From the NCBI RefSeq assembly GCF_003590095.1, contig NC_039483.1, positions 1,364,001 to 1,428,000 on the forward strand: a stretch of DNA of 64,000 bases. The letters are read 5' to 3'. The stretch's first letter is position 1. Every line of letters begins with the position of its first letter. The stretch comes from Trichoplusia ni (lineage: Eukaryota > Arthropoda > Insecta > Lepidoptera > Noctuidae). The translations under genes and the position numbers were made by a program. Of this stretch, positions 34,241 through 47,537 are shown piece after piece. Under the pieces are notes generated by a model, which made no database searches, was not told the origin of the DNA, and saw only the letters and a list, made by a program, of their open reading frames with translations.

Positions 34241-35663
34241 GAGTATTCGATTGCATCATTTAATAATGAATTATTCTCACTATAGCTACTTTTAAAAGTC
34301 AGTCTTAAAAATAATATAAAACAACAAATTTCATTCAAGACGACTGAATAAATAACCTATAACAATTAATAACATATGTCAGTTATTATCTATTACACAC
34401 ATTCAGGTCAACATAATTAACTGTTTCCCATTAAAAAGAAAATAAAGTAATAAAACTGCAATAGTCACAGCAAGAGGCAAACATTAATTAAATAAAGAAT
34501 CGATATCAATTTATATTGGACGAGCGATATCGCAGCAAATCGTAGTCAATAAAATACAGATAAATGATAGATGTATTTAATAAATGTATGAGAAAATTGA
34601 AATGGAATCGTTGTTTATATCAAAATATTATTGTCTCTTAACTCGAAAAAAGCTGAACAGATAGTGATGAACTTTGGCTGCAAGTGGGATATATACATAT
34701 ATGGTTTGTTAAAATGCGAAAATATTTTTGAAAGATATATGTAAGTAGAATAATAACATAAGTAAAAGTTTGATATGAAAATGGCAAAAAAAACTCGAAA
34801 AATTACAAATAGAATTTTAATTTCTAGTTGCTGAGAAACTTTGTTAGAATAATGAAAGAAATAAATCTCTTCTAGTTTACATTTTAATGACCTATTTAAT
34901 ATTTATACCGCCTCTGTTAACGAGGTATCCACGGCAAGCAACTATGCCTTTCTAAGCATTTTTATTCTAAAACTAATTAAGGGATTAAGGTCCTTCGTAC
35001 ACAAGGTAACAGGCACAGCTAAGGTTCCAAATGATTCTATGATATATATTCCATGATATAATATGATGATATGATGATAACCTAACTATGTTTGAAACTA
35101 AATTAGTCGGAAGTCGAAATTATAATTGCTCCGTCTACAAAGGACATTATTATTCAAACAAAAAATGATATCACGAAAGATAATATTTTTAATTCAACAT
35201 CCTGCTATGATATAATTTTTGTAGTTTCCTGAACACAAAGAAGTATTATGACCTTATAAATATTAGTATTTACTCAGATATGTAAAATATTAATTTGTAT
35301 TTCTTTAACAAGAAAACCATTGAACTCGAAGTAATTTTGTTGAAAGTTACGAATTTTATTTTGCTTTAGTTTCTGTAACAGTGGCTTCAGTGTGCAAACA
35401 GACAGTTTTTGTTAGATATTGTAATAAATTGGGTTTGAGAGAACTATTTTTTTATAAGAAGCATAGTAGGTACTTTACATTCGTATTGATTTTTTTCGGG
35501 ATATTCAGCTCCTCGTTCATGCATAGTCAAACATACATCGTGCAAAAGGAAGGCCACCACTCCATTAATTTAACATTACATTAATTTTCCACATTTAACT
35601 TAACATTCACCAGGATATAAATTCTACATGCAAAAATAGGTAATAATAACAGAGTTCAATTAA
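34241..35663. other. Gene-free AT-rich stretch
   Basis: I see no gene. The 67-codon ORF at 35381-35584 has no recognisable features. The tandem 'atgatatgatgat' near 35050-35075 is a short low-complexity run. Confidence 0.3.
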
Positions 35664-35812
35664 AATGAAACTACATACTTTTACGGATTTTATCGCGGTT
35701 TAATTTTAGATTTTAGTTCCCGACGTTTCGACACCTTTGCAGGTATCATGGTCACGGGCAGACTAAATCTAAAATTAAACCGCGATAAAGTCCGTAAAAG
35801 TAGTTTCATTTC
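35664..35812. repeat. Fold-back element with about 52-bp arms
   Basis: The left arm (35664-35719) and right arm (35761-35812) are complementary through 'ttttacgga', 'tttatcgcggtttaatttt' and 'agattt', with a 4-base bulge ('cata') in the left arm. The loop holds 'ccgacgtttcgacacctttg' and 'atcatggtcacggg', which I recognise as a common lepidopteran repeat phrase. Confidence 0.75.
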
Positions 35813-36229
35813 AATGTCTAACATTCGCGTAAACCTAAGAAACCACTAAATAACAGAGAAAATTTAGTTTTTTTTATAAAGTTCAAAACCAGTTTTATTA
35901 ACAAACAAAACACGAGCAAACAGATAAGCCCTTCGAAGTACAACCAACCTTAAAACAATGGTTACTGTAGACATCAACGGTTATCTCACATGCAAAGATT
36001 AGTTAACTAACGGCAGGCAGAGGAAAATCGCGGAGATTTGTTAGGGGAATGCGTAGATTTATAAGGGAAATAAATACATTTACATTTCTGCATAAATAAC
36101 TCTAAACCCAGTTGTCGTATTGTTTTCCATAGCAAATTAGCTAGATCGGAGGGTTTAGATAAAAAAAACTGATATATTCTGTACAAAATAAGCAAAAATT
36201 TAACAAAGACGTCATCAGCATTCCTTCCA

Positions 36230-36420
36230 TCCTTTTCCCGACTTATTGTCTTACCAGATGCAGCTGAGTACCTTTGTTATACATCTGTCTCCTATCTAAT
36301 CAGCCTATCTGACCTCCTCAACCCAGTTGCCTAGGCAACACGATACTCCTAAGAAAGACTGGTCAGACTGTCCAGATTATAACTATGCGTAACAACGGTT
36401 GCTCACAACTCAACGTATTT
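36230..36420 (+). repeat. Dispersed repeat, family C, decayed
   Basis: The phrases 'gcctatctgacctcctcaac' and 'ccaggcaac'-like 'cctaggcaacacgatac' identify the family seen at 29930 and 51657. Head and tail are badly eroded. Confidence 0.5.
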
Positions 36421-37700
36421 TATTTTTGCAAGTATAAAATCTTATCTGTAAAAGGTAATCTTAAAATAATTTTGGAGAATATTTCAAGTCATTTTCTTTC
36501 CCAAATGTAGAGGCAAACGGATTTTTGCAAAATACCTCGGCTGAATGTCATCAAGAAATGTTGAGGTTGACTATGGAGAGATGTTTAAAAGCAATTTGGG
36601 ACTTGTGTATTAGGTACAGACAGAAATGAAAGTAAACGTTACAGATTAACATCAATTTTATATATCTTTGATCTTAAAGTGATCCTAGATTTGATATAAA
36701 TGTGATTTTAAACCGACTTGAAAAACGAGGAGGTTCTTGAGGTATTATTATGGTACTCAGAACTTTAGTGAAGATGAACAAGTTGATATTTTTTTCAAAA
36801 TTTCGTCCAGTTTGACTTAGTCTTTTAAGTTATACTTATACTTTTTGTTCTCCTTATTGTGTTCCTAATAAACCTTTTTTTTTTCATATTGCCACAGACT
36901 CTCTCGCACCTCTCTCGGTCTTATTTTATGAGACTGGACCTAATTAAATAACTTAATTAATTACAGTCAGATACTTAATTAAAAACATTTGCTGTGACAC
37001 GAACTGTCACACTGTTTTAGTTAGTTTTGAACTTGAAGTAATTAAAGCAAAATTTTAACGAAGGAATGAGTTTATTTGCATATAAAACTTAATTAAGATG
37101 AAACGAAATAGTAACACAAGTAAACCACTGTCTAATGTAATTACAAACATAATGATACCAATTATTAGCTATTGCCATTTCCGAAGCCTCGATTTAAGAG
37201 ATTTTTAAAATAATCAATTGTTTTTTTTTAATCGTGTGCAAAAAGAACTCTTCCCCGAGTTATCATTAAATTCGCCCTCTTATACATATTACAGAATAAA
37301 AATAATTTAACTAAAAAGAAAAAAATCTGTTCGGGAGTTGAAAAGTCGGCCTCCTTTTCTAAATACAAAAACCTCTTTAATTTTACCATCTTCAAGCAAA
37401 CATACAGCCGAATTAAATTTACCTCTCTGTAAAGACGTTTGAATATTCGTCCATTTCTAAGTATTACAATAATAGTTAGATATAAATAGATATCTATAGA
37501 TACTAGGTATTACGGTCTGTGGCTGAGCGGGGCCTCGTTAGCAGCTTGTTATAGATATCGATAACCATCCGATAATACAATTTATTGCTCACTGTCCTAT
37601 AAGTTGGTATAAGTTACAAACCAATAACTCGACAGAGAATTCTATAAATGGGTTTTAACTATTCCCCAGTTTATTTGATTGCAAGTTTATTATAATTTTA
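36421..37700. other. Gene-free AT-rich stretch
   Basis: I see no gene or clear element. Confidence 0.3.
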
Positions 37701-37707
37701 TATGTTT

Positions 37708-37936
37708 ACTAGCTTTTCACCTGCGGCTTCGCCCGCGTCGAGGTCGGTTATATAGCGTTTCCAAGAGAACTCTTCAAAAGTCCGGGATAAAAACTATCCT
37801 ATGTTCTTTCTCAAGGTCAACTCTATCTCTGTACCAAATTTCATTAAAATCAGTTCAGTGGTTTAGACGTGATAGCGTAACTGACAGACAGACGGACAGA
37901 CAGAGTTACTTTCACAGTTATAATATTAGTAGGGAT
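37708..37936 (+). repeat. Dispersed repeat, family D, well preserved
   Basis: It runs from 'actagcttttcacctgcggc' to 'cagttataatattagtaggg', with the full body. The short ORF overlapping it is not a gene. About 60 bp on, at 37960-38035, a fragment with 'cgctgaccccaaataaaa' matches the repeat at 43380 in reverse. Confidence 0.75.
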
Positions 37937-38103
37937 TTACTAAAAATAGAAAAACAGATAGTAAGGGTATGGAAGAAGAAGACCTGTTGCGCTGACCCCA
38001 AATAAAATAATTAGGATAGGGGAATGATGATTATGAAGATGATCTTTATTAACTGTAATAATTTTAGTCTTAAGGAAACCTTGCTGCTGAACACATTATA
38101 AGT

Positions 38104-38360
38104 AACTAGCTGTTGCCCGCGACTTCGTCCCCGTGAGCTGAAGATATAAGTTATGATTTATACCTGCCCTGTTTTTTTTCACATTTTCCATTGTAACTTC
38201 GCTCCTATTAGTCGCAGCGTGATGGTTTATAGCCTAAAGCCTTCCTCGATGAATGGTCTATTCAACACAAAAAGAATTTTTCAATTCGGACCAGTAGTTC
38301 CTGAGATTAGCGCGTTCAAACAAACAAACTCTTCACCTTTATATATTAGTAGTATAGATT
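38104..38360 (+). repeat. Dispersed repeat, family E, full length
   Basis: It runs 'actagctgttgcccgcgact', 'ccattgtaacttcgctcc', 'gccttcctcgatgaatgg', 'tcggaccagtagttcctgag', 'attagcgcgttcaaac', ending 'tatattagtagtatagat'. Truncated copies are at 14919 and 23981. The overlapping 69-codon ORF is chance. Confidence 0.7.
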
Positions 38361-38509
38361 AAGCAGTAGCTCTCTTTTAAAACGACAATAATACCACTAA
38401 TCCGTTTATTGTAATTGATGACTGTTTTTCCTAAGAAAAAGAGATAATTTTGCTATGAAGACACAATCCATCAAATTATAAAAGTATATGCTGCTAAAAG
38501 CCGAAGATA

Positions 38510-38580
38510 GATCTCGATGGCGTGCAATTGTATAGGCCTATGGCCAGCAGCGGACAAATATGGGCTGATGATGATGATGC
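38510..38580 (+). repeat. Dispersed repeat 3' end with (GAT)n tail
   Basis: The sequence 'gtataggcctatggccagca' + 'gcggac' followed by 'gggctgatgatgatgatg' is the typical 3' end of an RTE-like repeat in Lepidoptera. The reverse-oriented relative is at 33343. Confidence 0.55.
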
Positions 38581-41500
38581 TTACTTATAAAAACTGTTTT
38601 TTCTGTTTAAATATTTTACACGAAATTTTCTTTTTCGAACTTTCCGTATTATCATTATTAAGTAAAAAGAAAGTTTGCTTACAAAAGCAAATTGTTACAG
38701 TCTGTCACTCGCGTAATGAGGAATTCTTTCAAGAAATTCCAAAGCGTGACAATACCCATTGAGAGAGTTTTAATATTACAAGAAGTTAGATTTTGGGCCC
38801 ATTGAAGACTTGGATCAGGGTGGATATACATTGGAGCATTAACTCCAGCATTTTCATTTTCAAATACTTTCGTATGAGTGCTCAGTGCTCAGGTTATATC
38901 TACTTGATACTTTCCTATTTTGTTGTTTCATTTTTAAGAAGTTTGCATCTTTCGGAGGTGAAGCTTTTGTGCTTTATTTTTTATTTAAAAAGCCCGGTTT
39001 TTGACAAAACTACGCAAAAGGTCTGTCCGCAACATATCGTAGCCGAGTCGTCGAAAATACCAAGCAAAATGTGAGTCAGGTTTTGTGGCAACGATTACCG
39101 CTTGGCAAAAGCGTTTGTGTGGTCTACAATGTTCGTGGGTGTCTTTGCGCAGGAGACTTTGGTTGTGAATCTCCCACGAAACAGACGAGTTTTGCGAATG
39201 ACAACGAAAGAAATATTTTAACTTTTCTGATCTTTTTACAGTTTTTCAAAAACTTAGTAAATAAACATCCATAGACCCAGCAAAAACATTGTTAATAGAA
39301 CATCTTACAATAGTGGGCCTACAAAAATATATCTCTTATAATAATATAAAGCTTACCGCCCACGACCTATCCTTTCTACGAGACAGGCACATTCCTTTGT
39401 CGGTAGTTTAATTTAGACATACTATAAATAGAAGTCAAAGTTTCGGCGTAGTTTTTTTGATAGTGATTAGTTCTATGTTTTGTATGGAGATAGCAGACAT
39501 TTTGGATTGAAAGGAAGGTTTAGTTGGGCACTAAGTTGTTGCAGTTGTAACAAAAATAAAGGCAAGAAAAAGCTTCTGCCGAGAGAGCGGAATTGTTTGG
39601 AAGAGTTACCGCGGACCCGGTACACAAAGGGAAGAGGAAGGAACATGGATATGCTTTAGTCGCTAAAAGTCTGAGGCTCCCTCGCGCTCTACCCAAAGCG
39701 ACAATAGGCATATGATGATTTCCCATCCAGAAAAAATGGAATTCAAAAGCTAGTTTCATAATAAAATATAACTGCTTCAAAATAGAGTTGCAACATTTCA
39801 TCGTAACTTACAAACAATCGTTGCCAGTAAAATAAAAGCTATAAAAAGACATCACAAACGTAACAAAGGCTGAATCGAAAAACCAAACACAATGACCAAA
39901 AATTGAATGTAGAACGTCAAAAACTTTTAAATACGCACCTGAATTCCGAATACGATTTCAAAACGATTCGAGTAATTATAATCGTTTGTCATCGGTCGCG
40001 TCCACGTCAATATTTACCAGCGTTTGAAGTCATACCCACTTGTGTCAATAATCGAGTGTAGATATTCGATTCTCGATATAAAATCGAGTGGGCGAATAGG
40101 AAGCGAGTAGCTGAGTAATACTAAGATCTTTTTTATTGTTTCGTATTTAATGCTTTGTAGATATACATTTTTGGATTTTTTGTGAGGCGGGAAAGGTTAT
40201 CGAACTCATTGACCTCTTTTGGACGTAGTAGTTTCTACGGAAAGTAATATATTCTCAAGGATTAGGGTCACACATTGTTATGAAAATCTAATAAAATATT
40301 TCAACAAAAACTCAGATGTTACATTTTATTGTAATTTTTGTCAATTGATGCAATAGTTTACTTTAGTATATTGTCCTTTCCGAAACAAGTCACTTTACAT
40401 CATTTAATAACAAGCTGTTAATTCTGCATCAAGCTATGCCAATATACTCTCAAATGTCTAATTCACAAATGTGTCACCTGTGCCAGGAGACGATTAAAAT
40501 TTCTCCTTCCCTCTGTCGCGTAAAAAAACCAATTCACATTTGTTAGAATTGAACAACACTAATTTTCTAGACGCCCCAATTAGCCCCACGACTCTATTAC
40601 CTGAAATATTTCTACAATGGCAACACTGCACAATAAACAAATGAATTAACTTTATAACCTCGTTGATACGATAAATTTCTTTTCGCTAATTGAATTGCTA
40701 AACCTTGCGGAGTTATTTTAATTAAAACTTGTGTCTCGTATACTAGTCGTTATCATGCTAGCTCAACAAATAAGTTTGTATACTTTTATGGTGTGTAAAA
40801 GAACAACTTGAACCACAAAAAATATAAAAAACAGTTATAGTTTTAATGGATAACTTTTGGAAAGCCATCCCTATTAATCTTATCAATGTAGTTTTGTCTT
40901 TCTCTTGAAATTTCTCCAAAATTATTTTACCTACTTACCTGATCATCATAGAACTTTACACGTGATATTCTGCACCTAGTACCTACTCCCAAGACTGGCA
41001 AGGTTCAGTTATAGATTTTCATTCGGTCCTCGAATCGGTAGCCAAGCAAGATCGAGTAGCGATCCAGTATCATCATCGTCGTTAGCAGTTCCAACTCCAA
41101 TCCCTGCGCGAATTAACGCCAGTGTCGATTTTCAGAGTACCAAGTCTATCTGAATTTGATCGATTCTGAAGTTAGCCGACTATTCTATAAATATGTTTAA
41201 CATATATTTTCAGTTACGTATTTATGGATGATTTTTTTTAACTGATCCTAAGCAGAATGCTTCTTGTCGTGTGCCTGTTTATTTCTCTAAAGAAAAACGA
41301 GAGATACCCTTCTTTCCACCCTTTTTCTTTGTTTTTTCCTTGTTAAGAGGCATGTTACAATTTGCAGTGTATTAAGTGAGCTATAAATAAATATAGTAGT
41401 CAAGTTTTAAAATAAAAAAATAAAAGAAGTCCTATTTCAACCTAACTTCAATACGCATCACCCTTTCTTATTACCTCAAAAGCGCTATAAACAGCTTTTA

Positions 41501-44500
41501 CGCTTCACGAAATTACCTTGTGGGTGTACAAAATATTCAATTAAAGCATAATAAAATTAATCCTCTCGGTTTCAACCAAATTTCATGAACAAATTTATAT
41601 TTGCGGGGGAGGTACGTATGAAAAGGGAATTCAATTTATTACGCTTCCGTGATTGTGTTATCTATTCATTCAATGTACTTAAATATTAATATGCTTTTAA
41701 TATGTTTGCCTGGGTATTTCAATCTCACATAATCTTTTATATAAGGTAGTGATGCTTCATATTAGGTCCAAGTCTTGAGCCGGAGAAAACCTCATTTGGT
41801 CAGTGCACGTCAGATCACAATTAAGGACTCCGGTTGGGTCCGCAACTAGTCGGGCAATCCCGATATATATTATATCATCGGCCATAAACACTAAATACAA
41901 ATAAAAATCGCTTGAGTGAAAACGATGTATTATTTAAGTATCTTGGCGAAGGAGATGGAAATTAGTATATTGCCACAGCGCCTTGTCATAAATATTGCTA
42001 TTTGAATTCAGAATTTAATAGGGAGATTATTATAGGTTGTTTTGATTTTAATCCGAGAAATAATGAATAATAATGGATAAGAGGACCTATGTATCTTTCC
42101 TAACCTATCCCGCAACCTGCTCAAACCTACCTGTGTATTTTATAATCTTTTCACTGAAAGTTTCAGTGGAAAATTGTGGTGTATACTATATGTGGAAAAG
42201 AGAAATCTGTCGAGTGTTCCAAGTCATAAACTTGTGCATTATGTGAAACTTTCTGACTTTTGCAAAGCAGCTCTTTTCTCCTATAATTTATTATGTACCT
42301 GACTGCAGAACTTTTCAACAAGACCGTGTTATACGTAAGTGAAAAGTTTCTTACTCATCCTAGTTTAGATTATAATCTGCCGTAAATATGCAAAAAGTTT
42401 TAAACGCAGAATAAGTTATGTTTTAGTTTTTTTTTAACGCATCCTATTCTAAAACTGGTCTACGAAACACTTACACTTTTAATTTCCATTCCAAGAACAA
42501 GTTGGCTTATAGGGTGATTACGGATTTAAATATTATACATTCAATTATAACGAGCTGAATTTTCACACCACATGGACTGGAAGCTAGCCCCAACATAGTT
42601 GGCAAAAATAATTATTCATGATTTAAATTTAAAACCATGTACTTTTCAGCCAGTATCTGATCTATGTCTTATAGAAGAGCTCTATAACAAGCTGAATTCA
42701 GAACTTTTTCTTGAAAGTCGTCATACCAATCTAGTAAAAACCGTTCCTACTTTTTTTTAATCAACCTTAATCAAAAACTTAGAACTCTGAAGGAAATGCA
42801 AATTTTAGCCGTTGATTTTAATAAATTGGTATTTGAATTACAACAGTCTAGAGGCAGCATAAATATTTTAGACTAAGGGTAGTAGTTAGTATGGAGATAT
42901 TTAATTTAGAACGTCCTTTAATCTACTTTCGACATTTCGATATGAAAACTTTACCATACATTTGTTTCCCGAAAACACATTGAATCAATTACTCACTATG
43001 TATGTCATCCTATCCTTGTCATCGCCAATATAAATAACAGAGACAGCATAGCATCTTAGAGATACTCTTACCATACTGCCTTGACAAAATAAAAGGTACC
43101 TTTTACATAAAATATTCACGTCATTCAACCTCCTTTCTTTCAAGTACCTACCTACACACTCTTCAATACATCTGAAGCATTCATTAGAAACCTTTTGACT
43201 TGAATCTTTGTTCTCATGTCAATACTCAATGGGATTTGTGCGAAGAAAAGAAAGAAGTTTTAAAAGATGTTCTGCGCTTTAATTGAATACGTTTTCTTAT
43301 GTAATATAATTATTATCTAGAAGGTGTTTACATCCGTGTACTCGATATATTTTATTCATCAGCTTTAGGTGTTTTTGTGACCATCATCATCATTCCCCTG
43401 CCCTTATCCTAATTATTATTTGGGATCGGCGCACCATGTCTTCCTCCTCCATACTGACGTCATCTCACAAGAAACACTCTTTGCAGTCATATCAAGAGGA
43501 TATGTATCAATCCACATATGTATAGATGCCTATACCATGGCAGATGTTTGGCAGAATTGAACCAGACAGAAACGATTAGTAAAACTTTAAGATACCTTTC
43601 ATCCCCATAGCGAAAGGTTTTCAAAACCAGTTTAAAAATTACTGCGAATAATTTCAGCATAAATTAAAAAAAAACGCTGATTTTTCAGCAGTCTAATTTA
43701 ATTAAAAAAGGACTCAATGTTTTTAAAAGATTAATTAGATTAAAAAAGATAAAATACTATTTATTAACTTTCCTAATGACCATTTAGTTCTAAAAATGTG
43801 CTGTTATATTTTTAATACCTTTCTATTTCAAATTAAACTTCTAGATTTAGATTACATCTAGTTCGTTGCTCCCAGTTTATTTACTTTGTAATCCTATTAA
43901 CTGAAAAAATGTGAGATGAAAGGGATTATGTTTCACAGAAATTTACGAGACTGGAATACGACTAAATAAAATACTGTTTTCAAAGTGTTTTTCGTTTCAG
44001 ATTTATCCCACCACTTATAGGCATAGACAGTAACTTGTAACAGAATAACGGGCTGTTCTGTAATACTATAAGTCTACCTTAAGTAAATCCTCGCATTTTG
44101 TATGAAAGGATCAGAAAAATATCCAAAATCCTTAAAGGAGAAAAAACTTGAATTAAAATAAAGTAGTTTTTATATAAAATGCAAGTAACTAAACCACAAA
44201 GTAGATATCTAAAATTCATAGTTAACAGGCTTTGTGAACCATAGATACCTAATATTTAACTTCCCTTTGACTAACGGGAAAAGTAACAGTCAATATTTAA
44301 ATTTGAATATTTGTATCTCTGTAAAATGTTTGATCCATTCATATTTATTTACAAAAAAAGAGCAAAACAATTTTACGCTTTCGAATAAAAAAGTCTGATA
44401 TTGCAAAATTCCTATCCTCGTTTTTTCTTTCAATCATCTGTCGCTTTTTGATTTTGGAATTCCGTAATAAACGCTGTGAAAGTTCAAAATATTTATGTGC

Positions 44501-44686
44501 GTTGTTAGTTTAGTTAAATTTTATAATATTTTATTGAACTTTACTTCTAACCAGCTGTTAAGTACCTACTAAAGCACTTTGGATCTCGAAAAAAAAATCT
44601 TATCATTTCTTGGTATCCAAGTCTCATGAATTTTAATAGTTTCACCGCGAAAGCGTAATAGTAGGACAAACTTACTTTCCTTTTAT
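38581..44686. other. Long gene-free stretch
   Basis: I see no host gene on either strand in about 6 kb. Several ORFs of 60-95 codons exist but lack domains or credible splice context. Repeat scraps lie at 39095-39145 (SINE B body-like 'gcgtttgtgtggtctac'), 41828-41865 (the 'ggttgggtccgcaactag' core), 42580-42610 and 43378-43560 ('gggatcggcgcaccatgtc', a dispersed repeat). Confidence 0.4.
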
Positions 44687-45073
44687 TATACACCGTGTTT
44701 TTTAGTCGTCTTACAAAAGCAGCCCAGTTCATGTATCCAATGACTAGAACACGTTCATGATAATAAAATAGGTATTTATGAGATTTGAATAAATTTAAAA
44801 TCCAATTTTTATTCAATATTATGATGCAATTCGTAGTTTTTTAGAAACACAGCTCTGTTGCGAGCGCGGTCCGAGCCTTGTAACAATGGTGAGGGGCGCG
44901 GGCGGCGGCGTTTTTATCATTTTTAAGAGTATATTTTAGATTTCTCTTGTTTAATGTTTCTTCGTACTTATTATCTTAGTTGATGATAAAAAAAAATAAT
45001 CGCGCCTAGGGGTATTTTATGTCGGATACATGAACGACGATATGATAAGACGACTAAAAAATCACCGTGTATA
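44687..45073. mobile_element. Small terminal-inverted-repeat element, about 387 bp
   Basis: The left end reads 'tatacaccgtgttttttagt' + 'cgtctta', and the right end, reversed, reads 'tatacacggtgatttttt' + 'agtcgtctta'. Both then share 'gttcatgtatcc' about 20 bases further in. The ends thus pair over roughly 50 bp with gaps. Between them is a GC-rich patch ('gaggggcgcgggcggcggcg'). There is no coding capacity, and I could not fix a target duplication. I call it a MITE-like element. Confidence 0.6.
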
Positions 45074-45087
45074 CACGTCACACGTCA

Positions 45088-45285
45088 TACATACAATCTC
45101 GTGTCATGCTGAACGAAATTGAACTCCTCCGTAACGGCTCGGCCGATTCTTAGCGACATGTATATTTGGTAAGTCTGAGAATCGGACATCTTGTTTTCAT
45201 TCCAAATCCCAATTAGTGTTTTTTTCATTCACTGATATATTTTTTTGGCATTATGGTAAAACTACGTTTGCTGGACCTTTTCCGT
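45088..45285 (+). repeat. Lep1-like Helitron-type element, diverged
   Basis: It contains 'acaatctcgtgtcatgctg', 'actcctccgtaacggctc', 'ggccgattctta', 'taagtctgagaatcgg' and, near the end, 'aaaactacgtttgctgga'. The order matches 17965-18215, but the CTAG end is lost. Confidence 0.5.
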
Positions 45286-45879
45286 AAGTTACAAAATAAA
45301 AATAGCAGGGTGAAGTAGCAGTAATAAGGGTTACACAAGAAGTGTAAATCGTCCAACACAACATACCACTTAACCCACAATTTGAAGTTAACGAATTAAT
45401 TTAATTCGTCCCATAAACCGTGCAGCAGTTTATGGTGTGTGTGATAAATGGCTTCCTCTCGACCTCGGCACCAAGGCTTTTGGCCCATCGAGTATTCTCA
45501 AATACTGAGAGGGCTTCCAAAGGTCTTATTATCCTCTTGATCCAAAACGATTCTATAATACAGATGTTCTGGATATAGAAGTCCTTAGTACAAAGGGTTA
45601 TAATGAGAGTACTAAGGATCGCTTCTCTGTGTTCTTACAATTTCTTTCTTATTCTTTAAATTGAATAACGCCCTTAATACTATTGTACGTAATTTGCTTT
45701 GTATAGGTTTTCGTTAGATGTGGTGTGTGACACTGGATTGGCTTTTAAAAAAATAATTCAATTTTATTATCTGCTACATATTATATGAATCTAGTATCGA
45801 AGTTTTATGGCGCGGCTGCGGCTGTCGTAATTATCGTCAAGACTTAAAATAAGTCGTAATTTATTCTTAAATTATTCGT

Positions 45880-45944
45880 AAATTATTCGGCATACTTCAT
45901 TAAACAATACTACTAAGTATTGTTTGAAGTATGCCGAATAATTT
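45880..45944. repeat. Hairpin with about 29-bp stem
   Basis: The arm 'aaattattcggcatacttca' + 'ttaaacaatact' pairs with 'agtattgtttgaagtatgcc' + 'gaataattt' over 29 positions, with one 3-base bulge ('tta') and a 4-base loop. The length and shape resemble a miRNA precursor or a small inverted repeat. There is no expression evidence here. Confidence 0.8.
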
Positions 45945-47537
45945 GAGCTTAGTTCTTTTATATTCTTCCACATTTCTTCACTACGATATCGACACATTAT
46001 TTCCAGCTAACACAAAGAAAAATTTATTACAACTTGAAAAACAATAAGAAAATAGGTCTGTTTACTGTACGGTGCCGAACCGCTGAGATTATTTGTACAT
46101 GTATGACGCTAAGATTTCGGTCAAAACACAATTGGCCCACATTCGGCTATTATTGACCGTTGGGAACAAACTGGCTTCCTGTATTGAACATACAGGGTGA
46201 TGTTTTATATGAACGAGTTCTGTAGGTACTCAATAATTTAACGACATGCTTTAAGAAGGTTTTTATTTGAACTACAAAAACTTCGACGTTGTAAAATGTA
46301 TCTTCACATTTAAGTTTAATTTATTAAAAGCGTTTAAATGGAAGGCTTTTGCGCAGAAATCAGATGTGAAGTAGACTTAAAATATATAAAAATAAAGATT
46401 TTAAAAGTAAGTTTATTTATCTTACCCTCTGAGTCATTTGGTTCGCTGTCAAAAAAATGGACATCACAATATTTAGTGTACTTATATCTGATCGGTGACC
46501 TTTAGTCTTCATACTATCCCAGACTATATTATAAAAAAGCTAGATTCCTGCGAACACTAAAGTTATTCTCCAATCAAAGCCACAGCTCTTTTGAAAATGG
46601 AATGTCATATAAATCAGATACGATTTTATTTTTATCCATTTTCATTTAAATGCGATATAACAGAGTTTGGTAATCTTATGTATTGAAACACCCTGTAGAT
46701 ATATTTATAACATATTGTACTCATGACATTGTGTTACATAGCTTTATATTCGATAACGTAGGTCGCACGTGCTCTGAATATTATAACTAGCTACTCGGGT
46801 AGACGCTAAAAGACTTTCGCTTTGTACAGGTGTATGTTGTAGTTTTTTGTAATACGAAGATTTTTTTGTGTTCTTACCTAAAACGTTTTGAAAATGCCAG
46901 GTCAAGTTAGATATTAATAACTTTTAGGAATAAAAGTGATCAATTTGTTAAAAAACTAGGGTGAAGTGTGGACATAGGACAAGGAAATAAATTTGCAAAA
47001 AAATTACTCGCCCGTCATTTTATGTTCATAAAATCCGTTGCTTAATTTTTTTTTTTTTTATATAGCCGAAAAATTAAAACATTATCTGTGAAAACTGCAA
47101 CTGTGTACCTATAACTATCATGATATATAATTTTTATCTTCTGTGTAGATAAGAATCCCTAAAAAAGGCTTACAAAGGCGTACAAACTTTAGCTTGCAAC
47201 AATTTATACACTAGGTTTTTTTAAGTCAGTATTATTTTTCAGAAACAGATTAGAAGTGAAATCTTTGACATAGCCGCACACTCTTTCGAAACACGTTGTA
47301 TATTAATGAAAATTCTTTTATCTGAATATGTAAAGCCTTGTCAACCTTCCTTATCCACTACTGAAATGGGAATCCTTTCTCTCCGGATATTAAGTTTCAG
47401 TTGCCTTAAGGAAAGGAAGAAGTAATTGAAGCTCATTAGGATTCCATTTGTTGCCTTTTAGGACGGACTTCAGCATTAACTAACAACCAAACACCATCAA
47501 CAAAAACGATCATCTTAATGACCTCTTCAGGGTCTTT
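45945..47537. other. Gene-free stretch up to the assembly gap
   Basis: I see no gene. Confidence 0.3.

Noticed and set aside
38793..39274. Overlapping ORFs of 93 and 67 codons
   Set aside because: They have no domain, composition is AT-driven, and part overlaps SINE-body-like sequence.
39520..39801. 93-codon minus-strand ORF
   Set aside because: It is somewhat GC-richer than its surroundings but has no recognisable domain, splice context or family; I suspect an unclassified repeat.
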